A stretch of DNA of 64,000 bases from NCBI GenBank assembly GCA_944389555.1, contig CALXMU010000004.1:98795-162794 (forward strand), given 5' to 3'. The position numbers were made by a program, and so were the translations under genes. The notes beneath the pieces are model-generated. The model did no database searches. It was not told the origin of the DNA and saw nothing but the letters and a program-made list of their open reading frames with translations. Source of the stretch: an uncultured Alphaproteobacteria bacterium (lineage in GTDB: Bacteria; Pseudomonadota; Alphaproteobacteria; Rs-D84). Shown in pieces: positions 9,128 through 17,448 of this stretch (its first letter is position 1; each line of letters starts with the position of its first letter).

Positions 9128-9150
9128 AAATCCCCAAACAGGGGATTTTT
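9126..9150. terminator. Bidirectional terminator
   Basis: AAAAATCCCC and GGGGATTTTT around AAACA, between convergent genes. Confidence 0.85.
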
Positions 9151-9152
9151 AT

Positions 9153-9701
9153 TTAGGCCGCAGCGCCTTTTTCGCGGTTTCTCGCTTTTAACATAATCAG
9201 CATCTGCATTTTTTGCGCAGCCACTTTGAAGTCGGTTGGTTGCGCATTTTGCGTTTTTTTATTGTCTTGTGTCGGTTGTGAGTACGTTTTAATTATATCA
9301 CCTAACGCATTCAGTGCAGCGGTTGTATTCTGCGCAGCACGCTGAGCCCATTTTTGTTTTTGCTCAGGCGTTGCCTGTAATACGTCGTCGCGGTGTTTAC
9401 TGGTCATTATAACTTGTGCCCATTTCGCTTTATGAGATGCAAATATTTGGCGTAGGTATAAAGCCGCGTTGTTATTTCCTTTTTTGCTTTCAACGAATTG
9501 TTTTATTTGTTGTAAAGACACGTACCACGCTTCACCAAGAGTTTTTCCACGTAGCCAATTTGTGTATGTAAGGTTGAAAAAAAGCTGAAAATAAGATTCA
9601 GATATTTTTTTCTTATCTGCGTCCGATAATTGCTTTTCTTGTGTTGGTTGTAAATTTTCGCCGGCAATTATTCGCATGTTAGTTTCAAAAGCGTCTGACA
9701 T
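9153..9701 (-). CDS. Hypothetical helical protein
   Basis: 182 residues, not recognised. Predicted almost all alpha-helical, rich in Gln, Lys and Ala, with several aromatic residues in the first half (ESYFQLFFNLTYTNWLRG). No signal peptide or membrane span. The start has a strong AGGAG six bases upstream. It is a stand-alone gene, ending at a shared terminator. Its upstream region (9702-9934) also carries the leader of the OMP gene on the other strand. Confidence 0.6.
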   Translation of the reverse strand: MSDAFETNMRIIAGENLQPTQEKQLSDADKKKISESYFQLFFNLTYTNWLRGKTLGEAWYVSLQQIKQFVESKKGNNNAALYLRQIFASHKAKWAQVIMTSKHRDDVLQATPEQKQKWAQRAAQNTTAALNALGDIIKTYSQPTQDNKKTQNAQPTDFKVAAQKMQMLIMLKARNREKGAAA

Positions 9702-9850
9702 GATGCGCTCCTTATTATAAAAATCCCTTGTTCATATTGATATAGTTCATATAAGTATACTTTTCAAGTTTTTTGTCAAAGTTAAATTTGTTTTGACTTT
9801 ATTCTTATAATGTAGCACCCTAAAAGTGTTCGTATCAGAACAACGCGCTA

Positions 9851-9901
9851 TTGCCAATAATGGGTGGTGCGGATGCGAACCGCAGTCTTGCCAATAATGG
9901 G
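9851..9901 (+). repeat. Direct repeat in leader of OMP gene
   Basis: TTGCCAATAATGGG occurs at 9851-9864 and again at 9888-9901, with GGATGCGAACCGCAGTC between. It lies 34 bases before the OMP start and could be a paired regulator site or an mRNA leader element. Confidence 0.6.
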
Positions 9902-9937
9902 GGCTGTGAGATTTCATCGAAAAACAAGGAGTAAATG

Positions 9938-10951
9938 ATGAAAAAAAGTTTGAAATTAGCGGTTGCAGCGTCAGTATTGGCGACACCTGCGATGGCGGCT
10001 AATTTGGAAAATCCGTTATATTTACCAACTGCTGGTGAATTTTATTCAAAAACGGGTGGCGGCGTTATGTATAAAGTTACAGACGATACGGACGCGAATA
10101 AGTTAAAAGGTCACGCTGGGGCAACAGAATTCCCGATTTGGCGTGTAAGCGAAGAATTAGGTATCGGTATCACAGATAGCATTGCTTTACGTGGTTCCTT
10201 TGCATATACTCAGGCGGATGATATTGACCGCAAGGGTTTGAATCATGGTCGTTTGGGCTTGATTTGGCGTCCAATTGAAACGATGGATAATATCGTTTTG
10301 GACATCTATGCAGATGCACATCTTGGTGGCGTAAATAAAATGCGTGGTGCTTATACATTGGATAAAGGCTTTAAGTATGACAATTATTCCAACGGTCGCT
10401 GGGGCGCAGACGTTGGTGTACGCTTTGGTAAGACTTGGAGTAAATTGACAACAAGTGCCTTTGTTGAAGTATTGAAGACGTTTGGAAACGATAATAATGT
10501 AATTGACGTTTCTGCTTTGAGTATAATGGGGCAACCTGCTTCCATTGCTGGTATACCAGATGAAATTTCAGTTAACTTAAAATCGACAACAGAAATCAAT
10601 TTTGGGTTGAATGCTTTTTATCAGTTGACTGATCGTTGGTCTTTCGGTGGTGGTTTTAAGTATAATCATCATGCAGATAATGGCGTAAAGAGTTTGTCAA
10701 CGGATATAAATTATAACCCTATGTTTGAAGCTGTTGCAAAACCATACGTTGAAAATTTAATTGATAGCTTATCTGACATGAACGACGGTTTCGATGAATA
10801 TATCGTTTCTTTGGCTGTTGCAAATCAGTTGACAGACACGGTTCAGGTTGCGTTGTACGGTGAATATACATTTGATACTGCGCATGCGAATTCTCAGAAC
10901 GGTTCTGATGTAAAGGCAGAATTGGGCGTTCGCTTGAACTTACAGTTCTAA
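9938..10951 (+). CDS. Outer-membrane beta-barrel protein
   Basis: About 337 residues. It has a signal peptide (KLAVAASVLATPAMAA) followed by barrel strands. The last strand ends AELGVRLNLQF, with a C-terminal Phe as BAM substrates require. I prefer the second ATG (9938): AAGGAG lies six bases before it, against three for 9935. The internal text describes a porin-like or autotransporter-like barrel with no recognised ligand domain. Monocistronic, with a repeat-bearing leader and a terminator. Confidence 0.75.
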   Translation: MKKSLKLAVAASVLATPAMAANLENPLYLPTAGEFYSKTGGGVMYKVTDDTDANKLKGHAGATEFPIWRVSEELGIGITDSIALRGSFAYTQADDIDRKGLNHGRLGLIWRPIETMDNIVLDIYADAHLGGVNKMRGAYTLDKGFKYDNYSNGRWGADVGVRFGKTWSKLTTSAFVEVLKTFGNDNNVIDVSALSIMGQPASIAGIPDEISVNLKSTTEINFGLNAFYQLTDRWSFGGGFKYNHHADNGVKSLSTDINYNPMFEAVAKPYVENLIDSLSDMNDGFDEYIVSLAVANQLTDTVQVALYGEYTFDTAHANSQNGSDVKAELGVRLNLQF

Positions 10952-10982
10952 AACACAAAAGTAAATTTAACATATATTGGAC

Positions 10983-11013
10983 AAAATACCTCGTCAATGA
11001 CGGGGTATTTTTT
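10983..11013 (+). terminator. Rho-independent terminator
   Basis: AAAATACC...GACGGGGTATTTT hairpin with one wobble pair, followed by T6. Confidence 0.75.
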
Positions 11014-11058
11014 AATTGTGGTAATTTTTACTAAATACTTTTTTCTAAGTGATTTTTA

Positions 11059-11067
11059 TGATATAAT
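11059..11067 (+). promoter_or_regulatory. Extended -10 promoter
   Basis: TGATATAAT lies 26 bases before the OMP start at 11093. Confidence 0.5.
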
Positions 11068-11092
11068 AGGTTAAAAGGAAAATGGAAAGAGA

Positions 11093-12184
11093 ATGAAAAA
11101 AGTCGGCTTTTTCGCGGCATTGACTGGCGTTTTGTTCGGCGCGTCCAACGTCTTTGGGGCCAATATTTATCCTGCGTACAATGGGTATCAGGGTACTAAT
11201 GCTGCAGGACAAGTCGTTTTATTACCAACAACTAGTGGTACTGTTGTACAGACAAATAATCCGAATGCCGCCAGCGCAACTCGTGTAACTGGTGCTTTGC
11301 CTCGGGTTGGTTCAAATGTAACGACTCCTTCGTCAACCGTTGCGGGTCGTCAATATTATCAACCTTCTGATTTTGATAGATTGGCTGACAGTGGTTTGTA
11401 CGTCGGTTTGGCTGTCGGTTACTCTGCCAGTGTTAGCGGTTCTATGCTGTCAGATTATATGGATGAAGATAAAGGACAATTCGTTCCTGGGGCTTTCCAA
11501 GAGGCAGATTTTGATACCGATACGGTCATACCATTGCAGTTATCAGTTGGTGCATCAATAAATAACGATTTGCGGGTGGATTTTTCTTATCTTCGTTACA
11601 CGGGTATTGCATACCCAAGCATGGTTAAATCGTCAGACGGTATCGGCGGATATGTTGATGCAGTAGTTGACGGTGGCGCAATTACTTCAAATGTTACCAT
11701 GCTGAATATGTATTATAATATTGATTCTTATACTGGGTATTTGGCGGGCGGAATGTTGCGTCCATACATTGGTGCCGGTGTTGGTATTGCGTTGAATACT
11801 ATTTCTGATTATGTAGTTTACGATAATACGTTTTATTCTGAAATGTTACCAGATATGGCGGGACCAGGTGATATAACTGGTGTTTCGGACGTTTACGCAT
11901 ATCATAATGGTGGTACGTCTGAACAACTTGCGTTTATGTTTGAAGGTGGTTTGACTACGGAAATGGACGGCGGAATTAAAATAGATTTCTTCGTAAGATA
12001 TATGAATGTAGGTCAGGTTAGAACGTCGGGTAGTATAATCTTGTCACAGACAGAATGGTTCGGTGACGGTGCTGGCAGTGAATATCCTTCTGACTATGAT
12101 AGCGTATATCACTATACGAATTGGTATGAAAGCGGAAGATTAAGCACTATAGATATTGGCGCGAGATTAAGATTACAGTTCTAA
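11093..12184 (+). CDS. Opacity/surface-antigen-like outer-membrane barrel
   Basis: 363 residues. Signal peptide (ending NVFGA), a ~75-residue low-complexity Thr/Ser/Gln linker, then an 8-strand type barrel starting GLYVGLAVGYSASVSG and closing IGARLRLQF. The GLYVG...GY opening resembles opacity or Anaplasma P44/Msp2-type surface barrels, but this is shape-level similarity only. GGAAAGAG precedes the ATG. An extended -10 promoter lies upstream and the glycine-zipper protein gene follows closely, so co-expression is likely. Confidence 0.7.
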   Translation: MKKVGFFAALTGVLFGASNVFGANIYPAYNGYQGTNAAGQVVLLPTTSGTVVQTNNPNAASATRVTGALPRVGSNVTTPSSTVAGRQYYQPSDFDRLADSGLYVGLAVGYSASVSGSMLSDYMDEDKGQFVPGAFQEADFDTDTVIPLQLSVGASINNDLRVDFSYLRYTGIAYPSMVKSSDGIGGYVDAVVDGGAITSNVTMLNMYYNIDSYTGYLAGGMLRPYIGAGVGIALNTISDYVVYDNTFYSEMLPDMAGPGDITGVSDVYAYHNGGTSEQLAFMFEGGLTTEMDGGIKIDFFVRYMNVGQVRTSGSIILSQTEWFGDGAGSEYPSDYDSVYHYTNWYESGRLSTIDIGARLRLQF

Positions 12185-12236
12185 TACATTTGTTCGTGTT
12201 GGGGTTTTAGGTGTCGTGAAGGCGGGACAGAAGTCA

Positions 12237-13925
12237 ATGAAAACAAATCGTTCAATCATTCATTATTCTTTATTAGCGGCGTTGGTGGTTATGACGCCTT
12301 TTTGTTCAGAAGCGGCATTGCGCGTTGGAAATTATTCTCGTGGTTATAATAGTAATTATCAGCAGAATATGCAAAACGTTATCAATGCTGCGCCGGCACC
12401 CGTGATAACGACGCCATCAACAGATACAGAAAATAATTTACCTGTAAAAGTGGTAGATGAAGAACTTGCAAAAGAGATTGCTAGTGGTGCAACAGATACC
12501 CCTGTTGCTTTTAATCAACTTGAACAATGTTCCATGATTTATCCTAACGGTGAATTTGCATGGGATAATCCTACGTTGGGGGCAGGAGCAGGTGGGGCCG
12601 ATACCTGCGTGGCTGTGGTTGAGTTGCGGGGTTATCAGGCTGGATTGGACGGTTCTGATTTAGTTTTGGCTCGTGCTACATTGGCGGCAGGTGATTCTAT
12701 GAAGTGTAACATTGAATCTTTCCCAGAAGCCACTATGGTGGTAAGCGCGGTTGAGAATTTTACTTTCCCAGCAGATGCGGCACCAACTATGGACGATGTC
12801 ATAAAGCAAATGAACCAAGAACAGAAGAAAAATGCCGGGTTAAAAATTGCTGCTGCTGCGATAATAGGTGGTATCGGTGGTAATATGGCAGGTTCAAACG
12901 ATCCCGGTAACGACAGTTTATTAGGAACAAGTGATAGTAAGATAAAAAGTACCGTTATCGGAGCTTTGGGGGGTGGAGCTATCGGGGCAGGAAATGCATA
13001 TGCTGGAAAAGTCGCAGGAGATGTTATTCTATCTGCTAGTGTAAATGCGGCTGCTGGCGGTTTAGTTGGTAATATGGCCGGTGTCGGTAATTCTGTTCTG
13101 CGCATTGAAAAATGTACACTACCAGAGGGCAAAGAGACAACTTGTTTATGGGGCGCCTTGGCAACAACAAAGACATTAGATAGTGGGAAAACTGCTTTTT
13201 ATAATATAGATACAGACGAAACTTACGTATGCGATTCTAATTTTAGTAATTGTGAAACAGAAAATTTGGTGTCTATAAAACTAGACGCGTATCCAGATTC
13301 GGATATAGAACAGGTAACTGCCGAACAGTTTGAAGCGATAAGTTCTAATCCGGCAAATCAGTATTATTATTTGAATAATAACGGTGTCATTAGTATGGTA
13401 TCGGCGACTGGTGGCGTAGAAGGTGTAGACGGCAGTAAGGGAATTTTCGCAAAGATAAAAGAGGCTGCTACCATAGAACGTCAGATTCCTGCGATGATTG
13501 AAATGAGGGACAAGACATTCGGTATGACGCAATCTGATTGGCGTGAATGGAAAAGTGCCAATAGTGGTGGTCAAACAATTTACGGTCGTTCAACCAGCGG
13601 AACAGCATACGTTTTGCCAGAAACCACAATAGCAGATATTCAGAACTTTTATCCTATGATGGTAAACGCAGAAGACGGTAGTTTGATTGATTTTGGTAAT
13701 AAAGCGCGTTTAAAGAGTACATTGATAGGTGCCGGCGTTGGTGGTGCTTTGGGTGGCCTGGCTGGTTATCAGGGGGCGCAATTAGACGTTCAAAATCGTT
13801 GGGTTGCTGCGGTACGCGAATATGAGGACTCTTTAACAAAAGTTTACTGTGCAACAGGTAACAGATATTTAAGTGAATATAATGATACTGTTTTCATCCC
13901 AAAGATGACGATAGCAAGTGAATAA
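12237..13925 (+). CDS. Exported protein with glycine-zipper segments
   Basis: About 562 residues with a signal peptide (cut near CSEAA). A Cys-containing domain follows (ECSMIYP-like to KCN, about 100-165). Then come three glycine-zipper membrane-prone stretches: IIGGIGGNMAG (~210), GALGGGAIGAGNAYAG (~245) and VGGALGGLAGYQGAQ (~510). Cys pairs around EKCTLPEGKETTCLW may form disulfides. Glycine zippers are typical of outer-membrane lipoproteins and pore-forming or oligomeric envelope proteins. The ATG at 12237 is preferred over the upstream GTG at 12216, because the signal peptide begins there. Function unknown. Confidence 0.65.
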   Translation: MKTNRSIIHYSLLAALVVMTPFCSEAALRVGNYSRGYNSNYQQNMQNVINAAPAPVITTPSTDTENNLPVKVVDEELAKEIASGATDTPVAFNQLEQCSMIYPNGEFAWDNPTLGAGAGGADTCVAVVELRGYQAGLDGSDLVLARATLAAGDSMKCNIESFPEATMVVSAVENFTFPADAAPTMDDVIKQMNQEQKKNAGLKIAAAAIIGGIGGNMAGSNDPGNDSLLGTSDSKIKSTVIGALGGGAIGAGNAYAGKVAGDVILSASVNAAAGGLVGNMAGVGNSVLRIEKCTLPEGKETTCLWGALATTKTLDSGKTAFYNIDTDETYVCDSNFSNCETENLVSIKLDAYPDSDIEQVTAEQFEAISSNPANQYYYLNNNGVISMVSATGGVEGVDGSKGIFAKIKEAATIERQIPAMIEMRDKTFGMTQSDWREWKSANSGGQTIYGRSTSGTAYVLPETTIADIQNFYPMMVNAEDGSLIDFGNKARLKSTLIGAGVGGALGGLAGYQGAQLDVQNRWVAAVREYEDSLTKVYCATGNRYLSEYNDTVFIPKMTIASE

Positions 13926-13950
13926 AAAAAACGCCCTTTTGGGCGTTTTT
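13926..13950. terminator. Bidirectional terminator
   Basis: AAAAACGCCC and GGGCGTTTTT around TTTT, between convergent genes. Confidence 0.85.
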
Positions 13951-15319
13951 ATTTTTCGTTTTTGGTTATTATTTCCATGACTTTCTTAGGTACATCTGCA
14001 ATAGCAACGCGTTCTTGAGCCATAGAATCACGATAACGTAATGTGACAGTGTTATCTTCTAATGATTGGTGGTCAACTGTTATGCAAACAGGAGTACCTA
14101 TTTCATCATGACGACGGTAATTCTTTCCGATATTACCAGAGTTTTCTAATTCTATTCGTCCAATGTTTAATTTACGTAAATCATTCTCAATATTATTCGC
14201 AATTGTAACAAGTTCTGGAACGTTACGTGCCAATGGAATAACTGCTGCTTTTACTGGTGCTAGTGCTGGTTTTAATTTCAATACAACGCGAGATTTACCA
14301 TCTGGTAATTGTTCTTCGGTATAAGCATCTAACATCACCGCTAACATAGCGCGGTTTACACCCATTGCAGTTTCTATTACAAAAGGTATAAAACTTTCAC
14401 CTGTTTGTGGGTCACTGTACGCAAGTTTTACTGTGCTGTCTTTATTTTCCATCACGTTCGCTTGAATCTTGAATTCGTTTTGAGATTTAGTATGAGAACC
14501 TAAATCAAAATCTTGACGATTATGAATACCTTCTACTTCATCAAAACCATCTGGAAATTCGTATTCAATATCACCAGCCGCTTTTGCATAATGTGCAAGT
14601 TTTTCGTGCGGTGTGAAACGTAATTTTTCTGCTGGGATACCTAGTGTATCAATCCACCATGCCATACGCGTCTTTTTCCACATTTCAAAATATTTTTCAT
14701 CTTCGGCTGGGTTTACAAAATATTGCATTTCTGCCTGTTCAAATTCACGCATGCGGAATACGAACCCACGTGGGGAAATTTCATTACGAAAAGCCTTACC
14801 TATTTGGGCGATTCCAAACGGTAGTTTGTGCGGGCAAGCGTCCATAACGTTTTTGAAATTCACATAAGTTGTCGTGGCTGTTTCCGGACGTAAATAAGCA
14901 TTTATTGCGCCATCTGCCGTGGCACCAATGGACAATCCCATCATCAACTGATATGCGCGTGGTTCGGTAATGTCTGTGCTGCCACAGTTATCGCATTTCG
15001 TCGGGTCTTTCATTTTATCCTGACGCATACGGGCACCACACTTTTTACATTCTACCAACGGGTCAGAAAAACTGCCTTCATGTCCAGAATATTTCCACAT
15101 CAAGCGGTTGCTGATAAGAGCAGCATCTAAACCTTCAATGTCGTTACGAGAATATATCATCGCGTTCCACCACGCGTTACGTATGTTTTTCATCAACTCT
15201 ACGCCGTAAGGACCGTAATCATATGCACCGCCTAAACCACCATAAATTTCAGAACCCGTGAAAATAAAACCGCGACGCTTACATAATGCGACGATATCAT
15301 TTACTGTTTTTGCTGGCAT
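13949..15319 (-). CDS. glyS: Glycyl-tRNA synthetase, single-chain alpha2 type
   Basis: Charges tRNA-Gly. 456 residues of the homodimeric type found in Gram-positives, archaea and eukaryotes. The N-terminal RGFIFTGSEIYGGLGG...DYGPYG signature, a CKKCGARM...CDNCG zinc knuckle (~85-115), motif 2 FRNEISPRGFVFRMREFEQAE and motif 3 GVNRAMLAVM are all visible. Most alphaproteobacteria instead use the heterotetramer GlyQ/GlyS, so this is a lineage-level replacement worth noting. AGGGG precedes the ATG. Stand-alone gene. Confidence 0.95.
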   Translation of the reverse strand: MPAKTVNDIVALCKRRGFIFTGSEIYGGLGGAYDYGPYGVELMKNIRNAWWNAMIYSRNDIEGLDAALISNRLMWKYSGHEGSFSDPLVECKKCGARMRQDKMKDPTKCDNCGSTDITEPRAYQLMMGLSIGATADGAINAYLRPETATTTYVNFKNVMDACPHKLPFGIAQIGKAFRNEISPRGFVFRMREFEQAEMQYFVNPAEDEKYFEMWKKTRMAWWIDTLGIPAEKLRFTPHEKLAHYAKAAGDIEYEFPDGFDEVEGIHNRQDFDLGSHTKSQNEFKIQANVMENKDSTVKLAYSDPQTGESFIPFVIETAMGVNRAMLAVMLDAYTEEQLPDGKSRVVLKLKPALAPVKAAVIPLARNVPELVTIANNIENDLRKLNIGRIELENSGNIGKNYRRHDEIGTPVCITVDHQSLEDNTVTLRYRDSMAQERVAIADVPKKVMEIITKNEK

Positions 15320-15385
15320 TTTTAACCCCTAATTTTTATCGACTTATTGTTATACAGAATTTGTGCGTTTGCAACTGTTTTAAGA

Positions 15386-15415
15386 ATAAAAAAAGGGGCT
15401 GTACCCCCTTTTTTT
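15386..15415 (-). terminator. Terminator after ferredoxin gene
   Basis: GGGGGTACAGCCCC hairpin on the minus strand, followed by T7. Confidence 0.75.
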
Positions 15416-15429
15416 ATATTTATTGTTTT

Positions 15430-15612
15430 TTATTTAGCGTCTGGGGCAATTGCTGCAACCGGGCAAACTGCTGCGCACGTGCCGCAAGACATACATTTCG
15501 CAGGGTCTATAACGCATTTACCGTCTGCCCCCGTAGATATTGCCATAACTGGGCATGCCCCCATGCATGTGTGGCAACCTATACATTTTGCAGGATCTAT
15601 TTTATAAGCCAT
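15430..15612 (-). CDS. 2[4Fe-4S] ferredoxin
   Basis: 60 residues with two clostridial-type cluster motifs, CIGCHTCMGACP and CMSCGTCAAVCP. Each has the CxxCxxCxxxCP spacing, related by internal duplication. It acts as a low-potential one-electron carrier in the cytosol, a typical partner of pyruvate:ferredoxin oxidoreductase or hydrogenase in anaerobes. It lies 20 bases downstream of the BI-1 gene, probably one transcript. GGAG is within range of the ATG. Confidence 0.95.
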   Translation of the reverse strand: MAYKIDPAKCIGCHTCMGACPVMAISTGADGKCVIDPAKCMSCGTCAAVCPVAAIAPDAK

Positions 15613-15632
15613 TTTATACTCCGTTTTTATTT

Positions 15633-16373
15633 TTAATTTCTGTTCAGTAAACTCAACAGATATTGGAACATTGCGATAAAGGATATATACAGATGTAACG
15701 CTCCTAATACCGCTAATTGGTTCTTTTGGTTTTCGTCTCCCAAGACCGCGTATGCACGTTTTAACGTTTGCATATCATATGCGGTAAACAAAGCGAATAT
15801 CAATACGCCGATGAAGCAAACAATTGTACCAAACGTTCCACCCAGTAGTGCAGGCCATATAAATGACGCCAGACCAACTAAGATTAAACCTATCATACCG
15901 ATAAATAAGAATATGCCCATGAAAGATAAGTCTTTAACTGTCTTGTACCCGAACAGCGCCATGCAGGCAAACATAAGGGCAGCAATTACAAACGCGGATA
16001 GTATTGTGTATGGATTGCTTGTAACTGCAATCAGTAATAAAGGAGTCATTACTACGCCGGTCAAAATGGCATATAGCAATAACAGCAATATACCTGTTGA
16101 CGGTTTGAAACTAAACGCACGAACCTGCGCCCATATTGCTAAAGCCAGACCGCCGAAAAGCAATATGTAATAAAAAGCTGATAACCCTGTTTCAGTAAAC
16201 AGCATTGCCCATAAAGGCGTTGCCATCGTTACAAAAGAAGCCAGTGCTGTAACGCCCACAGCCCCGAACATCAACGCAAAAATACGTTTTAAGTATAATT
16301 CAATACCGCCCGCTTTTACACGTTTAGGTTCTGTAGGTGCTTTTGTTTTTAACGCAATATTTTTTATTGCCAT
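15633..16373 (-). CDS. Bax inhibitor-1 / YccA family membrane protein
   Basis: 246 residues, seven hydrophobic spans after a ~30-residue basic N-terminus. It shows BI-1 family features: ALFGAVGVTALASF-like first span, LLLLYAILTGVVMTPLL, and the conserved late loop FALFTAYDMQTLK with an Asp in the pore region. Members are proton-sensitive calcium-leak channels or modulators of FtsH-type proteolysis in the inner membrane. Strong AAGGAG before the ATG. Likely the first gene of a two-gene unit with the ferredoxin. Confidence 0.9.
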   Translation of the reverse strand: MAIKNIALKTKAPTEPKRVKAGGIELYLKRIFALMFGAVGVTALASFVTMATPLWAMLFTETGLSAFYYILLFGGLALAIWAQVRAFSFKPSTGILLLLLYAILTGVVMTPLLLIAVTSNPYTILSAFVIAALMFACMALFGYKTVKDLSFMGIFLFIGMIGLILVGLASFIWPALLGGTFGTIVCFIGVLIFALFTAYDMQTLKRAYAVLGDENQKNQLAVLGALHLYISFIAMFQYLLSLLNRN

Positions 16374-16454
16374 TTTTTTCTCCTTGTTAGTTACTGCATT
16401 ATATAATACAATCCTTGGCGTAATTCAAGTCATATCATTTTTAAGCGAGGAAGC

Positions 16455-17282
16455 ATGGCTATTGTAATAAATCCGATTTCACCCGTAGCATTTTCAATTT
16501 TTGGTTTGGATATACGTTGGTATGCGCTGGCATATGTTGCGGCGTTTGTCATAGGTTACTTTATGTTGCGTCATTTTACCCGCGATAAGAATAGCCAAAT
16601 ACAATTGAATAAAAAACAATTGGATGATTTGTTGACTGCGATAATTCTTGGGGTAATTTTGGGTGGGCGATTGGGTTATGTATTGTTTTATAATTTACCG
16701 TTCTTTTTGGCTCATCCGTTGGAAATATTTGCAGTATGGCATGGTGGAATGAGCTTTCATGGCGGTTTAATCGGCGTAATTGTTGCAACGTTTATATTCG
16801 CTTGGAATCAAAATAAAAGCGGTGAACTAAGAGGGGGGACATACAACACAGCGTTTAAACTATTAGATATAATGGCTGTAGTTGCACCGATAGGTTTGTT
16901 CTTCGGTAGAATAGCCAATTTTATAAATATGGAAGTAATGGGGCGCGTAACGGATGTTCCGTGGGCTGTCGTGTTTGTTGGGCATCCTGATTTACCAAGG
17001 CATCCAAGCCCGTTATATGAGGCTTCAATGGAGGGTATATTATTATTCGTAATAATGTATTGTTTATACCGTTTTACTAATTTACGAAAGTATGCCGGGG
17101 CTTTGGGCGGAATATTGGGCATGGTTTACGCTTTGTTTAGAATACTCTGTGAACAGTTTCGTGCGCCAGATGTACAGATAGGTTTTTTGACCAGTTGGGG
17201 ATTGACAATGGGGCAATTGCTGTCTGTTATAATGTTCTTAGCCGGTGCGGTAATATTTAGTATTGCAATCAAAAAAAAATAA
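16455..17282 (+). CDS. lgt: Prolipoprotein diacylglyceryl transferase
   Basis: Transfers diacylglycerol from phosphatidylglycerol to the lipobox Cys of prolipoproteins, in the inner membrane. 275 residues and about seven spans. The Lgt signature is present: GGRLGYVLFYN, WHGGMSFHGGLIG (with the essential His), GRIANFINMEVMG, and HPSPLYEA. It serves the several lipoproteins in this window (LptE, FKBP, META-like, LptM-like). An AGCGAGGAAG ribosome site precedes it. The tRNA-Ser gene follows within 30 bases. Confidence 0.96.
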   Translation: MAIVINPISPVAFSIFGLDIRWYALAYVAAFVIGYFMLRHFTRDKNSQIQLNKKQLDDLLTAIILGVILGGRLGYVLFYNLPFFLAHPLEIFAVWHGGMSFHGGLIGVIVATFIFAWNQNKSGELRGGTYNTAFKLLDIMAVVAPIGLFFGRIANFINMEVMGRVTDVPWAVVFVGHPDLPRHPSPLYEASMEGILLFVIMYCLYRFTNLRKYAGALGGILGMVYALFRILCEQFRAPDVQIGFLTSWGLTMGQLLSVIMFLAGAVIFSIAIKKK

Positions 17283-17308
17283 TATAAAATAATCGGGGTA
17301 AAGTTTTA

Positions 17309-17398
17309 GGATGGGTGGCAGAGCGGTCGAATGCGGCGGTCTTGAAAACCGTTGTGGGGGCAACTCCACCGGGGGTTCGAATCCCTCCCCATCCGCCA
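17309..17398 (+). tRNA. tRNA-Ser (TGA)
   Basis: 90-base class II tRNA: acceptor GGATGGG/CCCATCC, anticodon loop CTTGAAA, long variable arm (TTGTGGGGGCAACTCCACC), GTTCGAATC T-loop, CCA encoded. Confidence 0.97.
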
Positions 17399-17448
17399 GA
17401 AATTACTGGTCTTGTTTTTAATTTTTTTGTTTGTTTAAGGAAATAGCT

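Noticed and set aside
12635..13132. Long minus-strand frame inside the glycine-zipper gene
   Set aside because: Antisense shadow of a Gly/Ala-rich gene, without ribosome site.
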